Assembly: GCF_905475345.1 (NCBI RefSeq) | Contig: NC_066586.1 | Location: 19,257,812 to 19,321,811, forward strand | Reading direction: 5' to 3' | Length of the DNA: 64,000 bases | DNA from: Vespula vulgaris | Lineage: Eukaryota > Arthropoda > Insecta > Hymenoptera > Vespidae | Shown here: piece after piece, positions 35,986 to 47,550 of the stretch | Position numbering within the stretch: the first letter of the stretch is position 1 | How the letters are laid out: each line of letters starts with the position of its first letter | The notes under the pieces: model-generated | Told to the model about the DNA's origin: nothing | Databases searched by the model: none | What the model saw: only the letters and a program-made list of their open reading frames with translations | Made by a program: the position numbers and the translations under genes

Positions 35986-38511
35986 ATGATCCTCACGATT
36001 TTGTTGATTCTTATTTTATTTTTATCCCTAATGCATTATTTTATAAGATATCGGAGAATGGGAAGAATCGTTAATAAAATTCCAGGACCAGAACCATATC
36101 CCATAGTAGGAAATTTACTTAGTTTTCAAGTTGATAATGGTAAGTAAAATTCGTACGAATGAGATTATTTTTCAATTTGTAATTTCCTTCTGCTCGATGC
36201 AATTTTTACTTAATATAAATATTTTATCTATACTTTAGAACATCTACTTGAAAACGTTTGGAAAATGAATGAAGAGTATTATCCGATCTACAAAATATGG
36301 TCTTTTCTTACACCGATAGTAATTTTGCTTCATCCGGAAGATGTTGAAGTAAGTGATTGTAAGGTCAAAATAGAATAAATTTTTTCTTTGCTCTCTCTCT
36401 CTCTCTCTTTATTTTTTTTTCTTTTTTTCTCTTTTTCAACGTCGACCGTCAATGCTATCTTACGAAAAAAAAAAATATATATATATATATATATATCTTG
36501 ATTGTAGGTGCTCATGAAGAGTACAAAACATATAGAAAAAAGTACTATTTACAAATACTTACAACCTTGGCTTTCTACTGGATTGATAACTAGTGCAGGT
36601 ATGCAATAATTGGAGCAAATTATAAATTTGATATAATTAATAATACTTAATGTGTTAAATTACACGCGACAGGTGATAAATGGCAAAAACGTCGAAAGAT
36701 ATTAACACCCGCTTTTCATTTTAATATTCTTAAGCATTTCGTTGTTATTTTTAACGAAGAATCACAGTTTTTTATCAAGACACTACAAGAGGAAGGAAAA
36801 GGAAATCCTATAGTCAAAGATTTACAACAATTAATCTCCGAATATACTTTAAACACCATATGCGGTTATTGAGATAACATCTTTTTACTCATTCATATTT
36901 ATTATTGATACTGAATTATGGTTTTTACAAAAAGTTCATTTGTAGAGACGGCTATGGGTACCTCTTTAAAGGAGAAGAACGAATTTCAATCTAAATATCG
37001 CGATGCCGTTTATGCTTTCGGTAAAATCGCGACGTATAGGTAATTAATCGTACCACTATTAAAAATATATTCGATTTCCCATTAAGAAAAATTTAATCTA
37101 AGAAAATATTTATCGTTTATTAGAATGGTAAGACCTTGGTACTACTTCGATAGCGTATTTGCATTTTCATCGAATGGCCGACTACAAAAGAAACTGTTGA
37201 AAACCATGCACGATTTTTCGAAAAACGTATGTTTTTTGCTTAAACGCGCAAATTATTCCAAATTCCGTGAAATCCTATTTTTCACGACCTTTTAACCTAT
37301 TACTCTCATTACAGATAATCGCAGAAAGGAAACGTTTCCATGAACAAACTAATGGGAAATTTTTACAAAACCTTGAAAATATGGAGGAAAATGATATATT
37401 TTCTGAAGGATTTGACAAGAATGATAAGAGTATTCTAATTATTTGTTAATAATTTATTATAATCTCGGTAGAAATATTAATTGAATATTTTCATCACAGA
37501 TTCGTTATTCAAGAAAAGACTCGCTATGCTAGATCTACTTATAGCCACTTCTGTGAAGGATAATGAAATCGATGAGGAAGGTATTCGAGAAGAAGTCGAC
37601 ACTTTTATGTTTGCAGTAAGTTGTAGATAATATGAATCTTTTTCGGATAATCTCCAAGAGAAAATGAAAATAATTTATGACAAAAATCTTGGTAGGGTCA
37701 CGACACTACGGCAATGGCTTTGGTCTTTGCTTTGCTTCTTTTTGCAAAGCACAAAGATGTTCAGGTAATATTTTTTTATTTCAAAAAGATTAATAAAACG
37801 TCGATCGCGAAAGAGACGCATTTTGCATGAATAATAAATGATCTATTGATTTATAGCAAGGTATAAGAGACGAAGTAAACACAGTTATGCAACAAGAAGA
37901 TTATAAACTAACGATTTCTGTGCTTCGAGAATTTTCATACTTGGAAAGATGTATAAAAGAATCACTTCGTTTATATCCAAGCGTTCATATCATATCTCGT
38001 TATATATCTCAGGATTTACAGCTGAGTATGTAATATATTTACATTTCACATAGATTTTTGTTTAATCGATTAAATCGAATAAATAATCATATTAATTTTC
38101 AGAAAATTATTTAGTCCCGGCCGGTTCAACGTGTCACGTAAACATCCATAGTTTACATAGAAATCCAGAATATTGGCCGAATCCCGATGTTTTCGATCCC
38201 GATAGATTCTTACCAGAAAATGTAAAAGGACGTAATCCTTACTCGTACATCCCATTTAGTGCAGGGTTAAGGAACTGCATCGGTAATATTGATACAGGCA
38301 AAAATGATAAAAATATCGAGATCACTGTGTTATCGTTTTTTTCATAGGTCAAAGATTCGCAATGTTCGAGATTAAACTAATGATAGCTTACATACTACAC
38401 AACTTCTATTTGGAACCTGTTGACGAACTAGATGACGTTAAAATGATAGCAGATATTATTTTGCGCTCGTCTAAACCACTCTGTGTCAAATTTATACCGA
38501 TAAAACGATAG
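35986..38511 (+). CDS. Cytochrome P450, CYP4 family (complete, 12 exons)
   Basis: A microsomal monooxygenase that would oxidise lipids or xenobiotics using electrons from P450 reductase. Exons: 35986-36139, 36239-36348, 36508-36598, 36673-36864, 36946-37039, 37124-37226, 37315-37429, 37500-37615, 37696-37764, 37857-38025, 38103-38282, 38348-38511. They total 1557 nt, or 518 aa plus stop, the usual CYP4 length. Seen in the translation: an N-terminal membrane anchor (residues 1-20), the proline hinge near residues 33-37, helix C W122xxxR126, the I-helix AGHDTT (325-330), the ExxR pair E383/R386, a DPDRF segment, and the heme loop FSAGLRNCIG with Cys463. The start is the first ATG after a splice acceptor at 35979-35980. 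CYP4 membership rests on the helix C, I-helix and heme-loop signatures; the subfamily cannot be assigned by eye. Oddities: Ala325 replaces the usual CYP4 Glu, and exon 4 has a weak donor (G/GTTATT). It is a single copy here, not part of a visible tandem cluster. Confidence 0.96.
36476..36496. repeat. (TA)n inside CYP4 intron 2, next to the exon 3 acceptor
   Basis: A dinucleotide TA tract follows a poly-A run and ends about 11 bases before the exon 3 acceptor, where a pyrimidine tract would normally lie. Length changes here could affect splicing of exon 3; that effect is inferred. Confidence 0.9.
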
Positions 38512-38553
38512 GAAACGAATTTTACTTTCCACCTTTCGTCTTTTTCTAAATGA

Positions 38554-38559
38554 AATAAA
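38554..38559 (+). terminator. Polyadenylation signal AATAAA of the CYP4 gene
   Basis: A canonical AATAAA lies 43 bases after the P450 stop codon, which would give a short 3'UTR. It is the first such hexamer downstream of the gene. Confidence 0.6.
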
Positions 38560-38599
38560 TCGAAGTTACAACAGAACCTGTATTTCGCATAATTTCTTT

Positions 38600-39444
38600 A
38601 CATCGGCAGACCACCTCTCGTACAAAGCTTTCATTCGTCAAAACGCTACATCGACTGGCAGATTGATTTTATACTTTATCGATAAGTATAAGGCTAATAT
38701 ATAAAGTTATATCAGCGCGTGAAACGGTGTCTGTTTTCATAAAAAAAAAAAAAAACAAAAAAAATTACAATAATAATAATAATAATAATCAACGCTCTTA
38801 AAATTCGCTTACTCTGCCTATTTTCCAGCCATAGCGCATTAGAAACTTGCAGAAGACAACGAATTCGATACGTTCGAATATCGCTGTGCATTTTATTTTA
38901 TTATTATTCGAATGATCATCCCGTCGGTAAAATCAAGTCGCAAACATTTCAATATAAAATTTTCGAGGGAAACGTAATTTTGCCGACGTGACGAACGTTT
39001 TTCTTTCTTTTTCTTTTCTTCTTTACATAGATTCAATGGAATCGCGCAAAGAACGTTTAACATAGTTCGCGAATAAATATTTTATCGTTTACGGCCGTAT
39101 CAAAAATAGAGAGCAAACGAAAGGCAACGCGTTGCAACGATAACGAGCGTTGTCTCCATCAAGAGTTACGAGATGTGAACTATACGTGTAAAACGCGAAA
39201 ATATCATAGGAACAATATTTGGATACGACGCATAGTCACGCCATTTTCTTTCTTTCTTTTCTTCTCCCTTATATTTTTTTCTTTCTTTCATTTCTTTCCT
39301 CTTTGTATTTGTTTTTTTATTTTCTTTCTTTCATTCACATGACGCATCTTTGGTGACGCTGCAATTTGGCATTCTTGTACGTAAAAGGTACTCTCATCGA
39401 CACTTTTTGCCCAGCTTATTCATTTTGCCTTCGAGACGTCTCGA

Positions 39445-39477
<33 letters not shown>

Positions 39478-39818
39478 TAGAGATAGAGAGAAAGAGACAG
39501 AGAGACAGAGAGAGAGAGAGGAGAAACGCATATTAACACACCCGATATGTTTGTATATAGAAAAGGATCATTCGACGTTTTACTTTTCGCATCAATATTT
39601 TTAGGTACGTACAATTGACTTTACTAGAATTGTGATATAACAGCCTTATACTTCGCTAATCACTTCGCTAATAAAGCTAAACATTTCGAGAAGAAAATAC
39701 GAGTAGAAACCTAATGTTTCTAAACTTATTACGAGCGGTACAAACATTTGTATATAAATATGTGTTATGTGTATCTATATATTATTATTATTTTTAATTA
39801 TTAATATTATTAAAATTA

Positions 39819-39849
<31 letters not shown>

Positions 39850-40814
39850 ATTATTATTATTAATATTATTATTATATCATCAAAGTACGAAACGCGTTCT
39901 ATCTTTTACCGTAGTTTTTTCAAAACGAACGCCGACTGTCTTGTCATCCATGTTAAGGCACGCGAAACTTTGCGATAACGCGTTCAAAGGAACTATAGCA
40001 ATTTCGAAATCAAAAAGAGGAATGACAATTTCTGTTTCATCTATTCGAATTTCTTTGTATTTCTTTTTCTTTTTCTTTTTTCTTTTCTTTTCTTATTTTT
40101 TCTTTCTTTTTCTTTTTTTTTTAGCGAATATAAAATCGACGTGTCATCTGATTAACGATGACTGTAAATTTCCTACATATAAAATTGATAAAAAGATGGT
40201 GAACCTCACGGCTATTACGACACAACCAGCATAAAGTTCATAATAATGAACTTACGACTTTGAAAATCCATCTGATAGTTTAATCGTACGAGTCTTTTAT
40301 ATGATTTCATATATATAAATATGATTAAATATAATTATATGTATATATATATATATTATATGTATATAGTATATAATTTTATATGTAATTATTTTAATCA
40401 TATTTATTCGTACGTTTTTGACATTTTTCAAAATACGATTACTGTTCGTTAATGTCGATGACGGTCGTTTTGATCGTTACCGTTTTGCCTGGTATCGAAG
40501 GAAAAGATTGATGGGAACATGAAGAAGGTGAAAGTTGAGGAGATCATATTATCGTCTTATGAGGAAAACGATTTATCGTTGGTCGAGATTATTAGCAAAC
40601 TGATTTCAAAGAAACGTAAATACCCGCCGAAAAATATATTATATGTGTTGGAAAAAAACTTGCCTTGATGACCAAGCCATCGTGCAAAGATAAAAATAGA
40701 AAAGAAAAGAAAACGAAGTGTTCTTAGTCGTCTACGAATCTAACATCCTTCTATGCTACATCACAATCAACGTAGTAAAATATGTTACACATTGGAAATA
40801 GAGATAGAGATAGC

Positions 40815-40858
<44 letters not shown>

Positions 40859-41418
40859 ACAAAAAATAAAAAAAAATAAAAACAATTACGCATGTCGTTC
40901 CTCCACCACACATTTACGATACATATGTATATACATACATATATGTATTAATATTTAACACAAGAAACAAATAAATATAGTAAATTATATTAGGAGAGAC
41001 ATTTTTATCGTAATAAATCATATATAATAATAAAAGTACGATACTTTGGCGTTTTCGTTCGAACTATAAAAAAAAAAAAAAAACGAAACAAAAAAAACGC
41101 TAATAAAAAGAGGAGATGCGACGCGATGCACTTGAAATTGAGAATCGTTTGGAAAAGAGGAAGAGAGCAAGGGAGAAGAAAAAATAATGGGAAAAGAGAG
41201 AAAAAAAAACAGATTTATCGAAGTCTTTTCGAGGGGACCTTTTTTAGCAACGTGCAAAGATCAGTCGAATAAGAATAAAAATAAGAATAAGAATAAGAAT
41301 AAGAATAAGAATAAGAATAAGAATAAGAATAAAAATAAGAATAAGAAACGCGTAAGATCTAAAAGAGCGACTGGCGACAAATCGTTTTGTGCCTCGTTCC
41401 TGTCCGACTGTTCAGTCT

Positions 41419-41462
<44 letters not shown>

Positions 41463-42196
41463 GAGAGAGACAAAGAGAGAGAGAAAGAAGACAAATAAAA
41501 TTTATCCTAATCGAAAGACAATGAGAAGGATAATAAAAATGGAACTTCACGTATACGAGGAAGTCCTGCTAGAGAGAAAGTATCGACATTAAATTTAAAG
41601 GAAAGACAAAAGAATGCACTTAGATTATCGCTCTTTAAAATAGACAAGAGTAAAGATAGAACGGGTTGCGTCGATTGGCGCTTCTCAAAGAAGTGGCATA
41701 AGAGCTTAATCAACAAATTCGCAGCGTGTAGAGTAGGGAAGTTACTTTGGTAATGACTAGGTCATACGCTATCGCCACGTTACGATAGTTCGAGCGTGCG
41801 TGCGTGCATGATGCATGCGGGCGGGCGGGCGAGCGAGCGTGCTTTCGTTCGTTCTACAAAAACACATTAGAAATATAATTCATTAGCGAAACTAATCGTC
41901 GTTATGGCTGTATATTTATACTGTTGCATTGTACGTTCCACGTAACAAAGAAAAGTGGAACCGAATGGAACCGAATACGGCACGAAGAAGATACGAGTTA
42001 GATTGAATCGGTTGTCCGTTGCTATCGAATCGAATGAGAGAGAAAACAAATAGAAAGAAGAAAGAGAGAGGCGTAGAGAAAATTGACTCGGTCAAAGAGG
42101 AAAGACAAATAAAATATAAGTTCCTCTCTCTCTCTCTCTCTCTCTTTCTTTCTCTCTTTTGTTTTTTTTTTTTTTCTTATATTCCATTGTATCCGA
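38600..42196. other. Intergenic DNA between CYP4 and angiomotin 3' ends
   Basis: Convergent intergenic space that should include the angiomotin 3'UTR on the minus strand. Repeats: GA-rich at 39446-39520, (ATT)n at 39779-39876, GA-rich at 40800-40858, the (AATAAG)n array at 41264-41347, (GA)n at 41421-41452, GCGG/GAGC tracts near 41817-41838 and (CT)n at 42123-42148 close to the angiomotin stop. I could not place the angiomotin polyadenylation signal. Confidence 0.7.
41264..41347. repeat. (AATAAG)n hexanucleotide array
   Basis: About 13 units with two A-for-G variants. On the plus strand each unit joins to give AATAAGAATAAG; it lies about 0.9 kb beyond the angiomotin stop codon and is not part of any coding exon. 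Confidence 0.95.
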
Positions 42197-45100
42197 TTAG
42201 AACTGGATACGATAATTGGCTGGTCGCGGTATCGATCTCGCTTTGATCGGCGACAAGGACGAGATAGAAGTCTCGCTGCTGGCAGTGCCACCAGAATCTC
42301 GTCCTCCGCTCTTACTACTGACGGTACTTCCCGTACTCTGTCCACGCGAACCCGTTTGCTTTCTCAGAGCACCTTTGCTACTAGCAGAGGCGTCGCCGTC
42401 GCTCAAACGACCGTACTCTCCGATTCGACGAGAGGGTGGCGGTATCAAGGAACGATTTTGTCCGTCCCTATGCTTAACGTCGTTCCCGGTCGTTAATTTC
42501 TTCCTATCGGAGTCACCTTGAAGTCGCTCGTACTCGTGACCCGACGTAGACGACGGTTTCTTCAAGGAGCTGTTTGGAGCGTAACTATCCGTACCGGGTG
42601 ACTTCTTCCTACGCTGTGCCTTCGCGTCGAACCTCCCATATTCCAACGTGCAATTCCCAGAATCTCGGCCCTTGCCGATCGACGAATCCAAAACTGGACC
42701 AGGATCCGACTTCTTACGCGTCTCCGTGTCGCTCAGACGACAATAACGCGAATTTGTAGACTTGAGACTTCTCGGTGGTCGTGGAAGCGAACTCGGTGGA
42801 AGACTACCAGCCCGACGAGGCTCGCCTTCCTGCATCCTTTGTCTCTGCGAGCTTCTACCTTGTTTCTCCAACAGCAACATCTCCTCCGGCTTGCCATCCG
42901 ACAATCTCGAAACGGTACCCTTCAGTCTTGTGCTCGCTGTTGCGAATTCCATTATACCGGCGGATGCCTCGCCTCCAGAGTCGTCCAACAAACGACTCTT
43001 GCTCGAAGCGGTACTCGAGCTACCTGTACTGTCTACACCCGCCAATAATGGCTTGGGTATTTTTCCTTTTCGCGACGCAGTGCCTGGATTAGAGAATCCT
43101 GGAAAACAGCAAAGTGCCCGCTGAAACAAGAGAGAAGAACGCCTGCGTTGGAGAGGAGTACCGGGACCTGGAACGGAGTTAGTGCTCGCCACAACAGCGC
43201 ATGCACACTCAAGGATGGTACTGGATCGGTCTTGACTTTGGTTTTGGAATTAGTGGGATTTTCTGTCAAGGAGAAACTCGAGATTAATTTTCGCGTGCCA
43301 ATTCACAATCTCTTCTATAATCTACGTTTAATTTGGTTTCACGTTTGATTAGTATTACGAGATGCCGATCGAATGTAGTATGTAGTTAGGATTCTCGTCG
43401 TTCGGAAATTTCATTGTAAAATATTTTACGTTAGATCACACAGTGTTATGCAAATGATGACAATCGAAAAACTCTGATTGGAAATAGTAAACACGGCTTT
43501 TATGTTCCGTTTTATTTTAATTTCATCGAAGATATTACGATATATAGCGAACAAAAAGAACAGCAAAGACGTTCGTCGTTAATCGTGTTGACTATTTCCA
43601 CTTTATCAAAGATACTACCTCAAACATAACACGAACACAAAAATACCTTGACGTTGATCTGTAAAACTTTCGTTATCTGCAACGGCTATTAGAAGTAGAG
43701 CTAAAGAAATTAAAATGTAATTTTCCGCAAAATTGAATCGACTTCAATATTGCGTGTACATATGAAAACTCACGAATATATACGAAGAAGAAAGTTTTAC
43801 CATACAGTGCCAACAGTGGCACTTTTAACTTTCGTATTTCCTGGTTGTAATAATTATTATTATTTCTTTTTTTATTATAATTCATTGTCTCAACGAATAT
43901 ACCGCTTGCCGGCTCGTCGTCTTAAAATTTCTTTTTTTCTTTTTCGATTATGCGACTACGTGAAAAAGGTTCTGCCTACCTTGCTGAGTAACTGCGAATC
44001 TAATTCCTTCAACTGATCGTCAAGGCTCTTGTTCGTTTGCTCGAAACTTCCTTGTTTTCGATATTTGTAACTGTCCGTGACTCCGTAAGATCCGGTACTG
44101 CCATAACCGCTTCCAGTGCCTAAGACACTGCTAACTGTAAACAAAATTAATGAAGACATGTAACTGTAATTTAATATAATATAACTGCAATTTGAAAAAG
44201 GAAGCAATTTGAAATGCTGAAGAAGCTGATCGTTAAAATCGTGTTTTTTTCTTTCTTTAAATTATATCTTTACCAAGTTCTGGTGTGCTTGTCAGTGCAG
44301 TATGATGATCTGCCGACGTACTTGAATGAGACGAATGTGCAGCAGGATAACTGCCGACTCCACTACTACTACTATTATCTTTGTCGTATGTGTGCTTTTG
44401 TAGAACTCTTATCATAGCATCCCTCTCGGCTAACTTCGACTCCAGATCTTTCATTCTGTTTTATATACAATATTAACATGATATATAACATAAGGATTTA
44501 CGCGTTAAATCATTAAAATTGTAATATTTTTCAATTTACCTCGACTCGAGATCAGTTAATTTCTTTTGTGCAGCATGCACTTCGTCCATATGTCGTATTT
44601 TTTCGGAACGAGCTTCTGCGATTAATTTTTCTGCATCTTGGCTTGTTTTTTCTAGAGCGGCAATTTTTGCATCCCTAAATAAAAATATATATATATATAT
44701 ATACATAGATTTAACTTGTAAATTTTTTAAATATTTATCATATAACGCTTGATAAACGTATACGAACGTACTTTGGAAGACTAGCTGCGTCTATAGCAGC
44801 TTGCCTTAGTGCGCTCTCTTCCAGATAACGTTGCTCCCATTTAGTAACGTCTCCTTCGAGAGACATGATTTTTTCGTCTCGTTCGCGTAACCGTCGTTTT
44901 AAATCCGCGATAGTTTCACCGCTCGAAGATTGTTCGCTATTATTACCACCTCCCCCACCTCCCTCTCTTAATTCTTTTTCAAGTTGTCCTCTCAATTGTC
45001 TTTCGGTTTCTTCTCGTCTATCGCTGGACGCTTGAAGGGAGGATAAAGCTCGTTGAAGTTGACCGACTCTTTCTACGTACACTTGTTTTCTTCGACACTA

Positions 45101-47513
45101 CAAAACGATAACATTTCTAAACGTTGATATATCTGAGTCATCATAACTTATTTACGTCACGTTAATAATATAAATTTGACATGAAAACTTTCGAGGATAA
45201 AAGTCTGTACCTCTTCTTCAAGACGTACAACGTTCCCTTGTGCATTGGTAAGAGCAGTGTCCAAAATATCGATATGTGTGCGTTGCTCTTGTAGCGTTGC
45301 CCTTTGTGCAGCTAATTCTATTTCTTGTCTTTCCTTCGCGGCAGCTAACTCTTTATCTATAAATAAAAAAAATATATGTATGCATATACATATAGTTATA
45401 TATATATATAAGCTCGCACATAATAATAATTGAATCGAATTCTTAAAAATAAAGGAATATCGACGTACTCTGCGAGATCAGCTGTCCAATAAGCAATTCG
45501 CGTTGCGTCAATTCTTTTTTCATTGATTCTACGATCGGAGGACTATCTGTTCGAGAAGATAACAAATCGATTTGATCCCTTAATGCACGATTTAATTCTG
45601 TCAATCGTCTACAGTCATTTTGTAACCTCAATCTAGCTGCACGTTCGAGTTTTTCTCTTCGCTCGCAAGAAGCAGCTAGTTCCTCGTGTGCACGGTGAAC
45701 CTTTGATATTTCTTGCTCCAGCTTTTGAGACTTTGCAACTTTGTTGTAACAACGTTCTAACTCTAACTTTAAGGCACTGTTTTCTTGGATCACTATCTGA
45801 ATCATTTCAGATGGTGGCCAGATTTCACCCATCGCGGTTCCTATTTCTTCCCGACCTTTGGTTTGAGGTCTAACAAAAGACAGATAAATTCGAATATATG
45901 AATTAAAAAGTTAATAAAACTTTTAATATTACTCATGTTATAATACCTTGGAGAAGTAGCTCGTGGATCGTAAGAATCAATGTCTCCTTTACCAATCCTT
46001 GATAAGTCCGGCTGCGATCTTGATAACGTTAATTTTTCATTAGGTCCAAGAAATCTAAGTTTATTTTTTAAAGGCAGAAGAGTGGAAGCATAAGATTGCG
46101 GAGATCTGTCTTCGAATTCACTGTCGTTCTGCTTCCCTCTTTCGCTTTCTCTCATTCTTACTTCTATACTTCCTCCATTATTTACTAGTTTACTATAAGA
46201 AGGCACTTTTACTTCCTTGGCGAGATGCTTTAATACCTGCTTGCAATAATGAATTATTAATTCTTCTGTTTATGACTTAATTTGATAATATTCAGAAGAT
46301 ATGGATATCTTTTATCATAATTTTTATATTAGAATCACCTGTGATTGACTAAGGTAATCGTCAGGTATGTCTGTAATTTCTTGACAACCTCCACCTCCAG
46401 ATTGTTCGTAAAGATGATCTTCGTGAGGGATGTTCGATATCGATTGCATCGTAGGGCTGTTTGAATGTCCTTTACCACCACCATCGCAATACACATAACC
46501 CATATCTCCATGTTCTCTTACTATGCCAGATAGTCTAACAACAATAACAATACACGAGATAACGCAAAACTAAGTAATAAATGTTCAAATTGTTTGTAAA
46601 TATTTTTTATAGATTCAACGCTTGATACGCTTTATAATATTATTTAAATTATTTACCTTCCTGACGGTGTCCACGAGTTGTCATCATTCGCGTTATGAAT
46701 AATAAGAGTATTGTACGAACTTGTGGAAACATCCAAGCTGCTTCTGTTAGAACCTACGCTGGTGCGGTTACTTAAATTATCTTTCAAACTGTTTCTGTTG
46801 GATCCATTGATACTGTCTTTGAGACTATTTCGATTAGAACCATTTAAACTCTCCTTCAAACTGTTTCTGTTCGAGCCATTCAAACTGTCCTTCAAACTAT
46901 TTCTATTGAGTAGATTACCCTGTGTTTTAACAAAAGAATTTCTTATGTAACACAACATTGATTGTATAGTAGTAGGTCTGAACAGCGTGCAATCAAGTAA
47001 ATGTACTACTTCTCTGTAATATCCAATAACAAGTTAATTACTTCTTTACATGGAACTTTCAAATTAATCCTATATTAATATTCCACGTAACGCTTATCGC
47101 AACGTATTACCTTTCTATCAATTTTTTTATATAAATACATTTATATAAAAAGTATCATATTTACTTGAATATTGGGTATATTTTCTTTATGGCTGGAAGA
47201 TCTAGACGGACTTTGTTGCTGATTTTCTTGACCTTGTGGTTCTTGACGAGCTGTATGACGGATGACATATCGCTCTTCGTTGCTTAAATTTTCATTCGAA
47301 GTTGAAACATCTGTATCACTACCGCTAAGGCTTTGAGGTAAACCACCTAACGTAATACAGTACCAACGAAGCATTAAAACGATCAAATCCTATATTTCGT
47401 ACAATTTATAATAACATCATATTAAAAATTATACCTTGCATTGACAACTGCTTTCTTTGTATATTGTTATTAGAAAATGGAAGAAACCTGCCACTTTGTT
47501 GAATCGAGCTCAT
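42197..47513 (-). CDS. Amot: Angiomotin (Amot-family scaffold), complete, 12 coding exons
   Basis: A cortical coiled-coil scaffold; in vertebrates angiomotins organise tight junctions and actin and hold back YAP. Coding exons, 5' to 3' on the minus strand: 47513-47435, 47346-47165, 46919-46657, 46534-46339, 46236-45947, 45869-45469, 45356-45211, 45097-44772, 44674-44540, 44455-44274, 44134-43980, 43120-42197. Total 3279 nt, or 1092 aa; all junctions keep phase. Identification rests on near-identity to vertebrate angiomotin in the coiled coil: segments such as EQRTHIDILDTAL, RKQVYVERV and ERDAMIRVLQKH, plus ARQEPQGQE at residues 59-67. Order: short N-terminus, four 12-residue repeats (92-137), coiled coil from about 346 to 720, then a Ser/Lys/Arg-rich tail with four YxR(L/F) motifs, ending in YRIQF. 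I see no PPxY or LPxY motif. The start is the first in-frame ATG of an exon with an in-frame stop upstream. The gene is divergent from SF1. Confidence 0.95.
46770..46907 (-). repeat. Amot: 36-bp coding tandem repeat in angiomotin (4 copies)
   Basis: Three complete 36-bp units and a shorter fourth encode variants of NRNSLKDSLNGS (residues 92-137), followed by two degenerate NR(T/S)S remnants. Unit differences such as D/E and L/I are conservative, and synonymous changes are visible between units. Each unit holds an R-N-S site that basophilic kinases could phosphorylate, which is inference. Confidence 0.95.
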
Positions 47514-47550
47514 GATCGCTGTTATTTCATTTAGATTTCTTAGGTTTCAT
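47514..47550 (-). other. Amot: 5'UTR part of the angiomotin start exon, with acceptor and short uORF
   Basis: On the minus strand a clear acceptor (ATTTATTTTTAG) ends at 47551, so this exon is preceded by at least one noncoding exon. The exon opens directly with an ATG at 47550-47548 that begins an 8-codon frame (including stop) ending at 47527. That frame is out of phase with the main start at 47513. A TGA in the main frame at 47549-47547 excludes extending the protein upstream within this exon. Confidence 0.7.

Noticed and set aside
39954..39964. TAAGGCACGCG, identical to the first 11 bases of miR-124
   Set aside because: The match ends there and no complementary arm exists on either side, so no precursor hairpin forms.
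42775..43124. Plus-strand frames across the angiomotin last exon
   Set aside because: Antisense shadows of the conserved minus-strand coding exon.
43121..43192. In-frame extension of the angiomotin last exon upstream of the acceptor
   Set aside because: It reads through as plausible protein, but the preceding exon ends in phase 0 and the pyrimidine-rich acceptor at 43121-43122 fits; the extension has no ATG.
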